In this document: piece after piece, positions 1 through 5,430 of the stretch
How the letters are laid out: every line of letters begins with the position of its first letter
How positions within the stretch are numbered: position 1 is the stretch's first letter
Assembly: GCA_934089275.1 (NCBI GenBank)
Contig: CAKOJJ010000027.1
Coordinates: forward strand, 1-6,630
Source of the DNA: an uncultured Bacilli bacterium
Lineage (GTDB): Bacteria > Bacillota_I > Bacilli_A > RF39 > UBA660
DNA: 6,630 nt
Direction of reading: 5' to 3'
Notes under the pieces: generated by a model
What the model was told of the DNA's origin: nothing
The model's input: only the letters and a program-made list of their open reading frames with translations
Database searches by the model: none
Made by a program: the position numbers and the translations under genes

Positions 1-97
1 GATTTATTTATTATTAAATTAACTTAATTATATTGTACTTTTTTAGGTACTAATCCCCAACATATTCTACACTAACTTCAATTTTATATTTTAATCC

Positions 98-122
98 AAA
101 GAAAAAGTAGATTTCTCTACTT
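98..122 (-). terminator. Intrinsic terminator of the Cys-Asp tail gene
   Basis: On the minus strand AAGTAGA-GAAA-TCTACTT forms a perfect 7-bp stem with a GNRA tetraloop, followed by a T-rich stretch (TTTCTTT). The stem begins inside the TAA stop codon (121-123), so coding sequence and terminator overlap by two bases. Confidence 0.85.
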
Positions 123-354
123 ATTTACAATCACAATCATCGCAGTCGCAATCATCGCAATCACAATCACAATCATCGCAATCACAATGTTCACCACAAC
201 AACATTCATCATCGAATTCGCCTAAAGAACATAATGCCATAAATAAATGTAAAAATTCTTCATTATCCATTTTCTTTAAAGCATCACATACTTCATTTTT
301 TAATTTAGTTACATTATCTCCTTCAATGATATCTTTAAATAATTCTTCTTTCAT
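121..354 (-). CDS. Small acidic protein with a Cys-Asp repeat tail, function unknown
   Basis: I do not recognise a family for this 77-residue protein. Residues 1-50 look like a small, mainly helical acidic domain with Cys23 and Cys42. Residues 51-77 change character abruptly: a CCC triplet, GEH, then alternating Cys and Asp (CDCDD-type units) up to a final Lys, giving 12 Cys in 27 residues with about as many Asp. Such spacing could bind soft metals (Zn, Cu, Cd) as a metallothionein-like tail or form disulfides; this is inference from composition only. There is no signal peptide or membrane segment, so it is probably cytoplasmic. The ATG at 354 is fixed by AAAAGGAG (360-367) five bases upstream. 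It has its own sigma-A-like promoter and a terminator abutting the stop, so it appears to be expressed alone although it lies only 50 bases after ezrA. The real-gene call is strong; the function is open. Confidence 0.8.
   Translation of the reverse strand: MKEELFKDIIEGDNVTKLKNEVCDALKKMDNEEFLHLFMALCSLGEFDDECCCGEHCDCDDCDCDCDDCDCDDCDCK
128..188. repeat. Short tandem repeat encoding the Cys-Asp tail
   Basis: On the plus strand the tract is built from near-identical units of the type TCACAATCATCGCAA (15 bases, encoding C-D-D-C-D in frame) mixed with extra 6-base TCACAA/TCGCAA units (C-D). Unit lengths are multiples of three, so gain or loss of units would change the tail length without breaking the reading frame. 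Silent third-position differences (TGC/TGT, GAC/GAT) show the array is not perfectly homogenised. Confidence 0.7.
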
Positions 355-375
355 AAATACTCCTTTTCTAAAATT

Positions 376-404
376 ATTTTACCCAAAATTTTAAATATTA
401 TCAA
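376..404 (-). promoter_or_regulatory. Sigma-A-type promoter for the Cys-Asp tail gene
   Basis: On the minus strand TTGATA (404-399), a 17-base spacer and TAAAAT (381-376) match the housekeeping consensus with one mismatch in each box. The predicted transcript start is near 369, leaving a leader of about 15 bases that holds the AAAAGGAG ribosome binding site. The -35 box starts directly after the ezrA stop codon. Confidence 0.65.
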
Positions 405-2126
405 TTATAAAATTGTTTCTTTTGCAATCATTACCTCATTATAAATATTCGGATTAACATCACTTACAGACTTAATAGCAAGTTCTAAAGCCTCACTGTA
501 TCTTCCTTCATAAAAATAATCTTCTGCTCTATTTAACGCATTATTTATTCTATTATTGAATCTAAATCTATTGCTATAAACTATTGTTGACTCTGCTAAA
601 CTAGCATTCTTAATTGTTTCAGTCGTATTTTTATGTAACTTTAAAACCAAATCTCTAGCCGTATCAACTCTTAAATTAAGAACTCTAATTGAAATAGGCT
701 TCTTATTTAACTCTTCAATCATATTATCTAGAGCATCATTTGCTTCACTTAACTCTACATAATAATCCTTTGGAATAATTGGTAATTTAAAACTTTCCAT
801 CTTTTCTTTACTAGACTCTAAAATATTTTTAATTTCATCTAATTGTTCCCTAGCTCTAATTTCATCATCTTTTAAACTACTTAAAAATTTAACAGTTTGT
901 TCAACTTTTTCTTCAGTAACATTAACTCTACCATTAATTAATTCTAACTCTTTATATAATTGAGAATAAGAAAAACTTTTATTTCTAAAATTTTCTATTA
1001 TAATATCATAATCATTTTGAATATTTTTAATACTTAAATTAAGTTCATCGATAACTTTAACATCTTCTTCACTTAAATCATAACTATATTTAATATCTTC
1101 TATTTTAGAAGAGATATTCTTAACAATAGTACTTAATTTCTTATTTTTAATAGCAATCTTCCTAGATAATGAATCATAATTCTTTTTAGCATCTCTTTCT
1201 TTATCAAAATCACCATATAAACTATCAAAATAATCCAAAATAGTTTTTAGTTCAATGATTGAATCATTAACATTAAGAACTTTTAATCTATCAAATATAT
1301 CAGCAAGTTTTTTATCCGCCTCACTTATATTATAATCGATATTTAAATAATCTAGTAAATATCCTTCTTTAGTCATTTTTTCATATACCTTTTTTATGTC
1401 TTCAATCTTGGCTGGTATTAATTTTTTACCCATTAATATAATAGAAGATGCTTCATCAATAATAATTCCTATATTACCAATGTTATCAGTAAGTGCTTTA
1501 ACAATTTTACTTGCTTCACTATAATCATTATTTTCCATTGCAAGCTCAAAAGCATTAAATAATTTATCTATATTTTCAAACTGTAATTCAATTGTATTAT
1601 TTATTCCTTCATAATCACTAGGACTATTATTGTATTTTAAATAAATATCTCTATAATCTTTTTTTAACTTAGTAACTATTTCTCTATTTTTACTTTCAGA
1701 TAAAGTTATTTCTTTAATTTCTTCTAATAAAAATTCACTTTTAGATTTTATATAATAAATTTCTAGCTCTAATTTAGATGAGTCACTAACAAACTTCTTA
1801 TAATCTTTAGCACTTATTAATTCTTCTAAATCATTTAATCTTTTATCTAGAGATGGAATATCTACTTCTTTAATCTGTCTATATCTTTCTTTCCAATTCT
1901 CATATTTTATTTCTAAATTTTTATTATTAATTAGTGATCCAACTTTATTTAGTTCTGTAAGAATATTGGCAGATATAATTAAATTTTTATCTAATTCTAA
2001 ATCAGTAAGGATTTGCTCTAATTTTTTCTTATTATGTTTATTAATAAGCACTAAAACAACAACGACTAAAACAATCGCTATTATTATGTATACTATTCCT
2101 AATACTATATAAGTTTTATCTTCCAT
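405..2126 (-). CDS. ezrA: Septation ring formation regulator EzrA
   Basis: EzrA is a membrane-anchored protein of low-GC Gram-positives that binds FtsZ, restrains extra Z-rings away from midcell and links the ring to peptidoglycan synthesis. At 573 residues it is close to the usual length (562 in Bacillus subtilis). Residues about 5-29 form one hydrophobic helix followed by HNKKK, giving the single-pass, N-out topology of the family. The rest is long charged helical sequence, as in the spectrin-like repeats of the cytoplasmic half-circle. Family landmarks are the early NWKERYRQI segment (compare KWREEW in B. subtilis) and, near the C-terminus, YSNRFRFNN (NRFR at 519-522), matching the conserved FGNRFR patch needed for septal placement, then a helical end with AEDYFYEGRYSEALELA. 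The ATG at 2126 follows GGGATGA (2133-2139). It lies between unrelated surface-protein and Cys-Asp genes and seems to be transcribed from its own promoter. No clear terminator follows it. Confidence 0.95.
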   Translation of the reverse strand: MEDKTYIVLGIVYIIIAIVLVVVVLVLINKHNKKKLEQILTDLELDKNLIISANILTELNKVGSLINNKNLEIKYENWKERYRQIKEVDIPSLDKRLNDLEELISAKDYKKFVSDSSKLELEIYYIKSKSEFLLEEIKEITLSESKNREIVTKLKKDYRDIYLKYNNSPSDYEGINNTIELQFENIDKLFNAFELAMENNDYSEASKIVKALTDNIGNIGIIIDEASSIILMGKKLIPAKIEDIKKVYEKMTKEGYLLDYLNIDYNISEADKKLADIFDRLKVLNVNDSIIELKTILDYFDSLYGDFDKERDAKKNYDSLSRKIAIKNKKLSTIVKNISSKIEDIKYSYDLSEEDVKVIDELNLSIKNIQNDYDIIIENFRNKSFSYSQLYKELELINGRVNVTEEKVEQTVKFLSSLKDDEIRAREQLDEIKNILESSKEKMESFKLPIIPKDYYVELSEANDALDNMIEELNKKPISIRVLNLRVDTARDLVLKLHKNTTETIKNASLAESTIVYSNRFRFNNRINNALNRAEDYFYEGRYSEALELAIKSVSDVNPNIYNEVMIAKETIL

Positions 2127-2145
2127 CTTATATCATCCCAACTAT

Positions 2146-2154
2146 ATATTATCA
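2146..2154 (-). promoter_or_regulatory. Possible extended -10 promoter element for ezrA
   Basis: On the minus strand TGATAATAT (TG-n-TAATAT) sits 20 bases upstream of the ezrA ATG, just after the terminator of the preceding gene. The region where a -35 box should lie is the T-rich tail of that terminator and matches the consensus poorly, so the promoter would rely on the extended -10. The implied leader is only about 13 bases and just includes the GGGATGA ribosome binding site. Confidence 0.4.
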
Positions 2155-2160
2155 TACTTT

Positions 2161-2192
2161 AAAAAAGAAAAAAACTACCCGCGCGTAGTTTT
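2161..2192 (-). terminator. Intrinsic terminator of the surface protein gene
   Basis: On the minus strand AAAACTAC, a six-base GC-rich loop (GCGCGG) and GTAGTTTT form an 8-bp stem, followed by TTTCTTTTTT. It lies 24 bases past the stop codon at 2217 and separates that gene from ezrA. Confidence 0.85.
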
Positions 2193-2216
2193 AATTTAAT
2201 TTTCTATATTTAATAT

Positions 2217-3767
2217 TTATATTGATAAAAGATATGGATTTGATGAACTTCCATCTCCAGAAGAAATACTAACATTTGAAGATAGATAAAGTGATGGAAA
2301 AACATCTGCACTTATATATGTATAAGCCCTGTGAGCAGTTCCTAAGCTAAAAATATAAAATACGCTTTTATTACTAGAATATGATGATGATAATGTCCAA
2401 TATGTACTTTGTTTGTGTAACCAATTATTATTTTTACATTTGGTATCAGTATAAATCATTGATGAAGCATTTGCTTTTACACCTGTTCTAATATCATTTC
2501 TACATTCATTATCTGTTGATGCATATCCATAATCGCTAACATATATAAGTCCAATTTTACCTGTCCATGTTGTTGAGAAACCATTATATACTTTTGTATT
2601 TCTTTCTGCGTTATATTGGTCTTTAGTATTTAAATTATATGGAAAACTTCCCGTCCATACATTACCTCCAATATTCCAGTTACATGTGCTAATCATTTGT
2701 TGATAATGTAATTTTATAATTTTATTATAATATAAAACTCCTTTTTGTTGAAAAGTTGGGCCAGAAGATGTATAAATAGAATTATACCAGTTTGTTTTAT
2801 TGGCAGTTAAAATAGTATCTAAATAATCTCCGTTTAATTCTTTCATTAAATCAGCTTCTGTCCAATCATTATATCCATAATTATTGTTTCCAGTTGCATC
2901 CCATGAAAATACACCTAATAATTCATTTCTTACTAGTTTTAGTTTTTGACTAGTTACTCCTTTTGAATCAGTTACATTAAAGATTCCTATGATTCTCCAT
3001 AACTCTCCGGTATTACCAAACTCAACATAATTATTCGGATTACTTCCACTATATCTGATATTGGCATCTTTAGTATCATCCATTAGTAATCCATTATTTT
3101 CTTTATCTTCATTATATAATTTTGTTATATAATCTACTCCTGTTTCATTTTCATAGTTTACTACTATTTCTCCTGTAAAACTTTTGCCTTTTTCAATGTC
3201 TTGATTAATACCTGTATCGGGAAATTGTAGTTTTAAATTAAAGGTAATTGTTTGATTTGACGTTCCTGCTTTAAATTCCCCGTTTGCTATTTCTAAATAA
3301 CTTTCAATATTATTTTTTATAAAGATTCCACTGGTATATCCAGTCTCTGTTGTATTTCCTGGGATTGTTTGATTACTTGTTCCTATTAAATTACTTGTGA
3401 TATTTGCATTTTGATTTGTTCTCTTTAAGTAATAATGTAACTGACCATTACTAAATCCATTTGTATATTTTATTCCTACTTTATATGGCATTGTTAGTCC
3501 ACTAGTTGTATTTGTTCCCGTTAATGTGAAAGTTTTATCTATTATTATCTTATTACTTGGTTGAATATCTTTTGATACTAACAAACTACTTTTACCATCG
3601 GCATAACTTATCGTCATCTTTCCACTTTTTACTTCTACAACTGACGTACTTCCTTTATTATTACTGGCACTAAAAAAAGCATATGTTATTCCCGAAAAGA
3701 TCACTATAAGCATCACTATTGTTCCTATCATTACATATACTTTTATTTGTTCTTCTTTATTATTCAT
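2217..3767 (-). CDS. Membrane-anchored surface protein, TasA/camelysin-like start and C-lectin-like end
   Basis: This is a 516-residue exported protein of unknown role. Residues about 9-31 are a hydrophobic helix ending in GITYAFFSA, followed by VEVKSGKMTISYADG. This order (G-x-T-[WY]-A-x-F, then an immunoglobulin-like beta domain) resembles TasA and camelysin, which are processed by the signal peptidase SipW. A middle section contains NYVEFGNTGELWRIIGIFN, and the C-terminal third has GKIGLIYVSDYGYA, three Cys (362, 422, 444), YWTLSSS and VFPSLYLSSNV. The last motifs recall C-type-lectin-like domains of the DUF6273/FGE type (consensus WLRS...VRPALYL), known in surface and variable binding proteins. 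There is no LPXTG signal, so anchoring would be by the N-terminal helix unless it is cleaved. The ATG at 3767 is chosen over the one at 3779: GGTGAT (3772-3777) precedes it, and the promoter leaves only about 5 bases before 3779. It is a single-gene unit between promoter 3791-3818 and terminator 2161-2192. Confidence 0.85.
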   Translation of the reverse strand: MNNKEEQIKVYVMIGTIVMLIVIFSGITYAFFSASNNKGSTSVVEVKSGKMTISYADGKSSLLVSKDIQPSNKIIIDKTFTLTGTNTTSGLTMPYKVGIKYTNGFSNGQLHYYLKRTNQNANITSNLIGTSNQTIPGNTTETGYTSGIFIKNNIESYLEIANGEFKAGTSNQTITFNLKLQFPDTGINQDIEKGKSFTGEIVVNYENETGVDYITKLYNEDKENNGLLMDDTKDANIRYSGSNPNNYVEFGNTGELWRIIGIFNVTDSKGVTSQKLKLVRNELLGVFSWDATGNNNYGYNDWTEADLMKELNGDYLDTILTANKTNWYNSIYTSSGPTFQQKGVLYYNKIIKLHYQQMISTCNWNIGGNVWTGSFPYNLNTKDQYNAERNTKVYNGFSTTWTGKIGLIYVSDYGYASTDNECRNDIRTGVKANASSMIYTDTKCKNNNWLHKQSTYWTLSSSYSSNKSVFYIFSLGTAHRAYTYISADVFPSLYLSSNVSISSGDGSSSNPYLLSI

Positions 3768-3771
3768 ATAA

Positions 3772-3777
3772 ATCACC
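3772..3777 (-). promoter_or_regulatory. Ribosome binding site that decides the start of the surface protein
   Basis: GGTGAT on the minus strand pairs with the 3' end of 16S rRNA (part of AGGAGGTGATC) and lies four bases before the ATG at 3767. It overlaps the alternative in-frame ATG at 3779, which has no ribosome binding site of its own. This supports the 516-residue form. Confidence 0.65.
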
Positions 3778-3790
3778 ATATCCTAGTGAA

Positions 3791-3818
3791 ATTATACCTT
3801 TAAATACCCCCCCGTCAA
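3791..3818 (-). promoter_or_regulatory. Sigma-A promoter with a G7 run in its spacer
   Basis: On the minus strand TTGACG (3818-3813) and a perfect TATAAT (3796-3791) are separated by 16 bases, one short of the 17-base optimum. The last G of the -35 box and the first six spacer bases form a run of seven G (3813-3807). The -35 box directly follows the T-tract of the rpoZ terminator. The predicted transcript start is near 3784. A change of one G in the run would change the spacing of the two boxes. Confidence 0.85.
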
Positions 3819-3820
3819 GC

Positions 3821-3851
3821 AAAAAAAGATTTAATTGTATTTAATTAAACC
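3821..3851 (-). terminator. Intrinsic terminator overlapping the end of rpoZ
   Basis: On the minus strand GGTTTAATT, loop AAATAC and AATTAAATC form a 9-bp stem with one G-T pair, followed by seven T. The hairpin includes the last six rpoZ codons and its TAA stop, so the end of the protein-coding sequence doubles as the terminator. The stem is A+T-rich and so of moderate strength. Confidence 0.7.
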
Positions 3852-4025
3852 TTTATCTACTTCCTCTAATGCTCTTCCTAATTCTTTTTTATTATGATAT
3901 TCATTTATTGGAAGTTGGTAGTGTCCAGTTTCCTTCATTTGGATACTTCTTTTTGCAACGATATGTACTAATTTGTATTTTGAATCAACATAATTTAGTA
4001 TTTTATCGATTGATGGATATAGCAT
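3831..4025 (-). CDS. rpoZ: DNA-directed RNA polymerase subunit omega
   Basis: Omega is the small accessory subunit that binds the beta-prime subunit and helps assemble and stabilise RNA polymerase. The 64-residue length is near the usual 60-70 for Bacillota. It shows the family hallmarks: MLYPSIDKIL at the start (compare MLYPSIDxLL), DSKYKLVHIVAKRS (compare DSKYxLVxxAAKRAR, residues 14-27) and RALEEVDKGLI near the end (compare ALEEIxxGKI). The ATG at 4025 has a strong ribosome binding site, AGAGGAG (4034-4040). In most Bacillota rpoZ follows gmk; here it stands between a CotD-like gene and a surface-protein gene, and its last codons lie within its own terminator. No strong promoter is obvious in the 92-base gap before it. 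Confidence 0.93.
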   Translation of the reverse strand: MLYPSIDKILNYVDSKYKLVHIVAKRSIQMKETGHYQLPINEYHNKKELGRALEEVDKGLIKYN

Positions 4026-4048
4026 ATTTATCTCTCCTCTACGTTATA

Positions 4049-4054
4049 AATATA
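4049..4054 (-). promoter_or_regulatory. Weak candidate -10 box for rpoZ
   Basis: TATATT on the minus strand would start transcription near 4042, just ahead of the AGAGGAG ribosome binding site, which fits the short leaders of neighbouring genes. No good -35 box lies 16-18 bases upstream. The sequence is so A+T-rich that TATATT arises easily by chance. Confidence 0.25.
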
Positions 4055-4117
4055 CTACATTAAATAATTAAAAAATATATTTTTATGTATAAATATACAC
4101 TTATTTGACAATTTTAA

Positions 4118-4375
4118 TTATCTGCATTTACAACTATAATCATACACATTACAAATTTCATCTTCCTCTGAACAAGTGAAACATGGTGTACAAGTATGAT
4201 GATATATGTGATGATTAATAATTCTAGTATGAATTGGTTTTACATGTCTAACCTCATGACATATTTCACGATGACATACTCTTTCACAAGGACATTCATA
4301 AATTGGAGCCTGCATAGTATTATCCATCATTTGGTCATTCATCATATAGTCGTCAGCACATCTTTTTTCCTTCAT
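4118..4375 (-). CDS. Cys/His-rich protein resembling spore-coat CotD
   Basis: This 85-residue protein has 11 Cys and 8 His. Residues 45-60 (VKPIHTRIINHHIYHH) resemble the core of Bacillus CotD proteins (P-x-HTTNVNHHxxxH), an inner spore-coat component of similar size (75 residues in B. subtilis). Flanking Cys clusters (ECPCERVCHREICHE at 27-41 and CTPCFTC at 62-68) could be disulfide-bonded or metal-binding. There is no signal peptide or membrane helix, as expected for a coat protein deposited from the mother cell. The N-terminal 25 residues are Met-rich (six Met, including MMNDQMM). The ATG at 4375 is preceded by GAAAGGA (4389-4395) at a rather long 13-base spacing, inside the loop of the upstream gene's terminator. 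A candidate sporulation-type promoter lies there. It could instead be an unrelated metal-binding protein; the CotD assignment rests on motif memory only. Confidence 0.7.
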   Translation of the reverse strand: MKEKRCADDYMMNDQMMDNTMQAPIYECPCERVCHREICHEVRHVKPIHTRIINHHIYHHTCTPCFTCSEEDEICNVYDYSCKCR

Positions 4376-4406
4376 AAAAAATACACTATCCTTTCTAGTG
4401 TATTTT
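4376..4406 (-). terminator. Intrinsic terminator of the VPKTG surface protein gene
   Basis: On the minus strand AAAATACACTA, loop GAAAGGA and TAGTGTATTTT form a perfect 11-bp stem followed by TT, giving a run of six T. It begins 20 bases past the stop at 4427. It also abuts the next ATG (4375) and holds that gene's only ribosome binding site in its loop, so it may act on both genes. Confidence 0.75.
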
Positions 4407-4428
4407 ATGTATATTTTTATTTTAGGTT
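4401..4428 (-). promoter_or_regulatory. Possible sporulation-type (sigma-K/E) promoter of the CotD-like gene
   Basis: On the minus strand AACC (4428-4425), 15 bases and CATAAAATA (4409-4401) fit the mother-cell sigma-K pattern (mACm, about 16 bases, CATAnnnTA). The -10 part overlaps the first arm of the terminator hairpin. The predicted start near 4394 would keep GAAAGGA but drop that arm, so transcripts from here could not form the hairpin. The match is short and the region A+T-rich, so chance is a real alternative. Confidence 0.4.
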
Positions 4429-5320
4429 ATCTTTTACTAAGAAATTTTCCTTTATAATTATCATCAACAACTGGTTCAGCTATTTCTGATTCTTTTCTTA
4501 CTTTATATATTGCTGTTCCTGCTAGAGTAAAAGCAGCTGTTGATGCTAATACAACGCCAGCCAAAACTTGAGAAATCATACTATTATCACCAGTTTTAGG
4601 AACATCAGTAGGTTTTCCCGGTTTAGTTGGAGTTACAGGAGTTGTAGGAGTAGTAGGCTCTGTACCCTTAGTTGGTTCTGTTGGATCAGGTGTTTTCACA
4701 TATTCTTCATAACATCCTTTATTTTGACATCTATAAATTATTTTATTACCTTCTCTTGTTCCACCATCCCATTTATGACCTGGTGCAGAAATAGTATGAG
4801 ACACTCTCTTTTCTTGTCCACACTTTTTACAATGAAAGATTTCAGTATAATGTCCATCAGTTGTACAAGATGGAGCTTTTTGATCAGTAACATCATCGGC
4901 GGCTCCCCATACATGATCACATTTCTTTTGACTATTATTTTTATTTTCATCATCTATACCATTTGTTGGTTCTGTCGGTACAGTTGTTTCAGCTGGAACA
5001 CTTGGCTCCGTAGGATTTACAGGATTTGTTGGCTCTGTACCCTTAGTTGGTTCTGTTGGAGTAACAGGATTTGTTGGCTCCGTACCATTTGTTGGTTCTG
5101 TTGGAGTAACAGGATTTGTTGGCTTAACAGGTTCAGCAGGTTTAACTGTAGGTGTATCATCTGGAACCAATTCACTTATAGCTTTATCAATATCAACCTT
5201 AGAACTCATATCAACATCTTCAGCAAAAGCTCTTGTTTTAGGTAATACAAACATAATTGAAGCAAGTGCTAAAGCATAAATTCTTCTTTTTGTTTCTCTT
5301 TTCATTTCATTAATTTTCAT
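4427..5320 (-). CDS. Secreted Pro/Thr-rich surface protein with Cys/His module and VPKTG sorting signal
   Basis: This 297-residue protein looks exported and covalently wall-attached. Residues 1-33 are a signal peptide (basic start with KRETKRR, hydrophobic ALALASIMFVL, probable cleavage after AFA33). Residues 55-120 are a Pro/Thr/Glu-rich stalk with repeats of the TEPTNGTEPTNPVTP type. Residues 134-203 form a compact module with six Cys (134, 152, 164, 167, 198, 203) and several His, including CKKCG and GHKWDGG, like the CxxCG...GHxW modules common in gut Bacillota surface proteins; zinc binding or disulfides are both possible. A second PT-rich stretch leads to VPKTG (240-244), a variant LPXTG motif, a membrane helix (about 249-272) and KVRKE. 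Unusually, about 20 further residues follow, rich in charge. The ATG at 5320 follows AAAGAGGG (5328-5335). Promoter and terminator flank it, so it is a single-gene unit. Its ligand is unknown. Confidence 0.88.
   Translation of the reverse strand: MKINEMKRETKRRIYALALASIMFVLPKTRAFAEDVDMSSKVDIDKAISELVPDDTPTVKPAEPVKPTNPVTPTEPTNGTEPTNPVTPTEPTKGTEPTNPVNPTEPSVPAETTVPTEPTNGIDDENKNNSQKKCDHVWGAADDVTDQKAPSCTTDGHYTEIFHCKKCGQEKRVSHTISAPGHKWDGGTREGNKIIYRCQNKGCYEEYVKTPDPTEPTKGTEPTTPTTPVTPTKPGKPTDVPKTGDNSMISQVLAGVVLASTAAFTLAGTAIYKVRKESEIAEPVVDDNYKGKFLSKR
4656..4685. repeat. 30-base exact direct repeat of 5031-5060
   Basis: The plus-strand sequence beginning GGCTCTGTACCCTTAG is identical over 30 bases at 4656-4685 and 5031-5060. 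The copies are 375 bases apart (125 codons, in frame) and flank the Cys/His module of the surface protein, so recombination between them would remove the module cleanly. Confidence 0.85.
5028..5117. repeat. Two tandem 45-base copies in the stalk of the surface protein
   Basis: Positions 5028-5072 and 5073-5117 are direct repeats of 45 bases differing at three positions. Each encodes a 15-residue unit of the NPVTPTEPT(N/K)GTEPT type. Degenerate partial units continue on both sides. Length change by whole units would stay in frame. Confidence 0.85.
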
Positions 5321-5352
5321 TTTAAAACCCTCTTTCTTTGATTACGGTTTAT

Positions 5353-5381
5353 ATTATAGCATAAAAGTAGAGAAAACGCAA
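5353..5381 (-). promoter_or_regulatory. Sigma-A promoter of the VPKTG surface protein gene
   Basis: On the minus strand TTGCGT (5381-5376), a 17-base spacer and a perfect TATAAT (5358-5353) are preceded by TGC, giving an extended -10. The predicted start is near 5346, with a leader of about 26 bases carrying AAAGAGGG. Confidence 0.8.
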
Positions 5382-5430
5382 ACATTTTTTTGTTTTATTT
5401 TTTCTCATATTAATTTATTTATCAATATAG

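Noticed and set aside
1..96. Short open stretches beyond the terminator, e.g. minus-strand frames reading EIYFFFGLKYKIEVSVEYV and then, in another frame, GLVPKKVQYN before a stop, like a broken gene end.
   Set aside because: The frames are about 10-23 codons long, have no start or ribosome binding site, and lie just past a strong terminator. Chance is sufficient. Searching 1-96 against the rest of the genome would show whether it is a dispersed repeat.
408..421. Small hairpin CAATT-TTAT-AATTG at the end of ezrA as a terminator.
   Set aside because: A 5-bp A+T stem without a T-run is too weak to call.
2217..2460. Variable region of a diversity-generating retroelement at the 3' end of the lectin-like gene.
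   Set aside because: No template repeat, reverse transcriptase or accessory gene is in the window, and no second copy of this stretch was seen. It cannot be excluded outside the window.
3869..4063. Plus-strand frame of 64 codons opposite rpoZ, and similarly 4196-4489 opposite the CotD-like gene.
   Set aside because: These are shadows of well-supported minus-strand genes, with hydrophobic or odd composition and no ribosome binding sites.
4085..4100. Weak hairpin (ATGTAT / ATACAC) after the CotD-like gene as a terminator.
   Set aside because: The stem is only 6 bp with a terminal G-T pair, and the T-run on the minus strand starts several bases away. Read-through into rpoZ is as likely.
4105..4140. 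Plus-strand TTGACA (4105-4110) and TATAAT (4135-4140) as a promoter.
   Set aside because: The spacing is 24 bases, TATAAT lies inside the CotD-like coding sequence, and no plus-strand gene follows.
4738..4953. Minus-strand frame of 71 codons inside the surface protein gene.
   Set aside because: It lies wholly within that gene in a different frame and has no recognisable motif.
4568..5245. Plus-strand open frame of 225 codons opposite the VPKTG surface protein.
   Set aside because: It is rich in Cys, Trp, Ser, Arg and Phe because it reads the complement of Pro/Thr repeats. It has no ribosome binding site or promoter and lies against a well-supported gene.
5401..5430. Inverted repeat ATATTAAT / ATCAATAT between the acyltransferase terminator and the next promoter.
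   Set aside because: It lacks a following T-run on the minus strand and is A+T-rich. It may be chance or an unproven operator; nothing else supports it.
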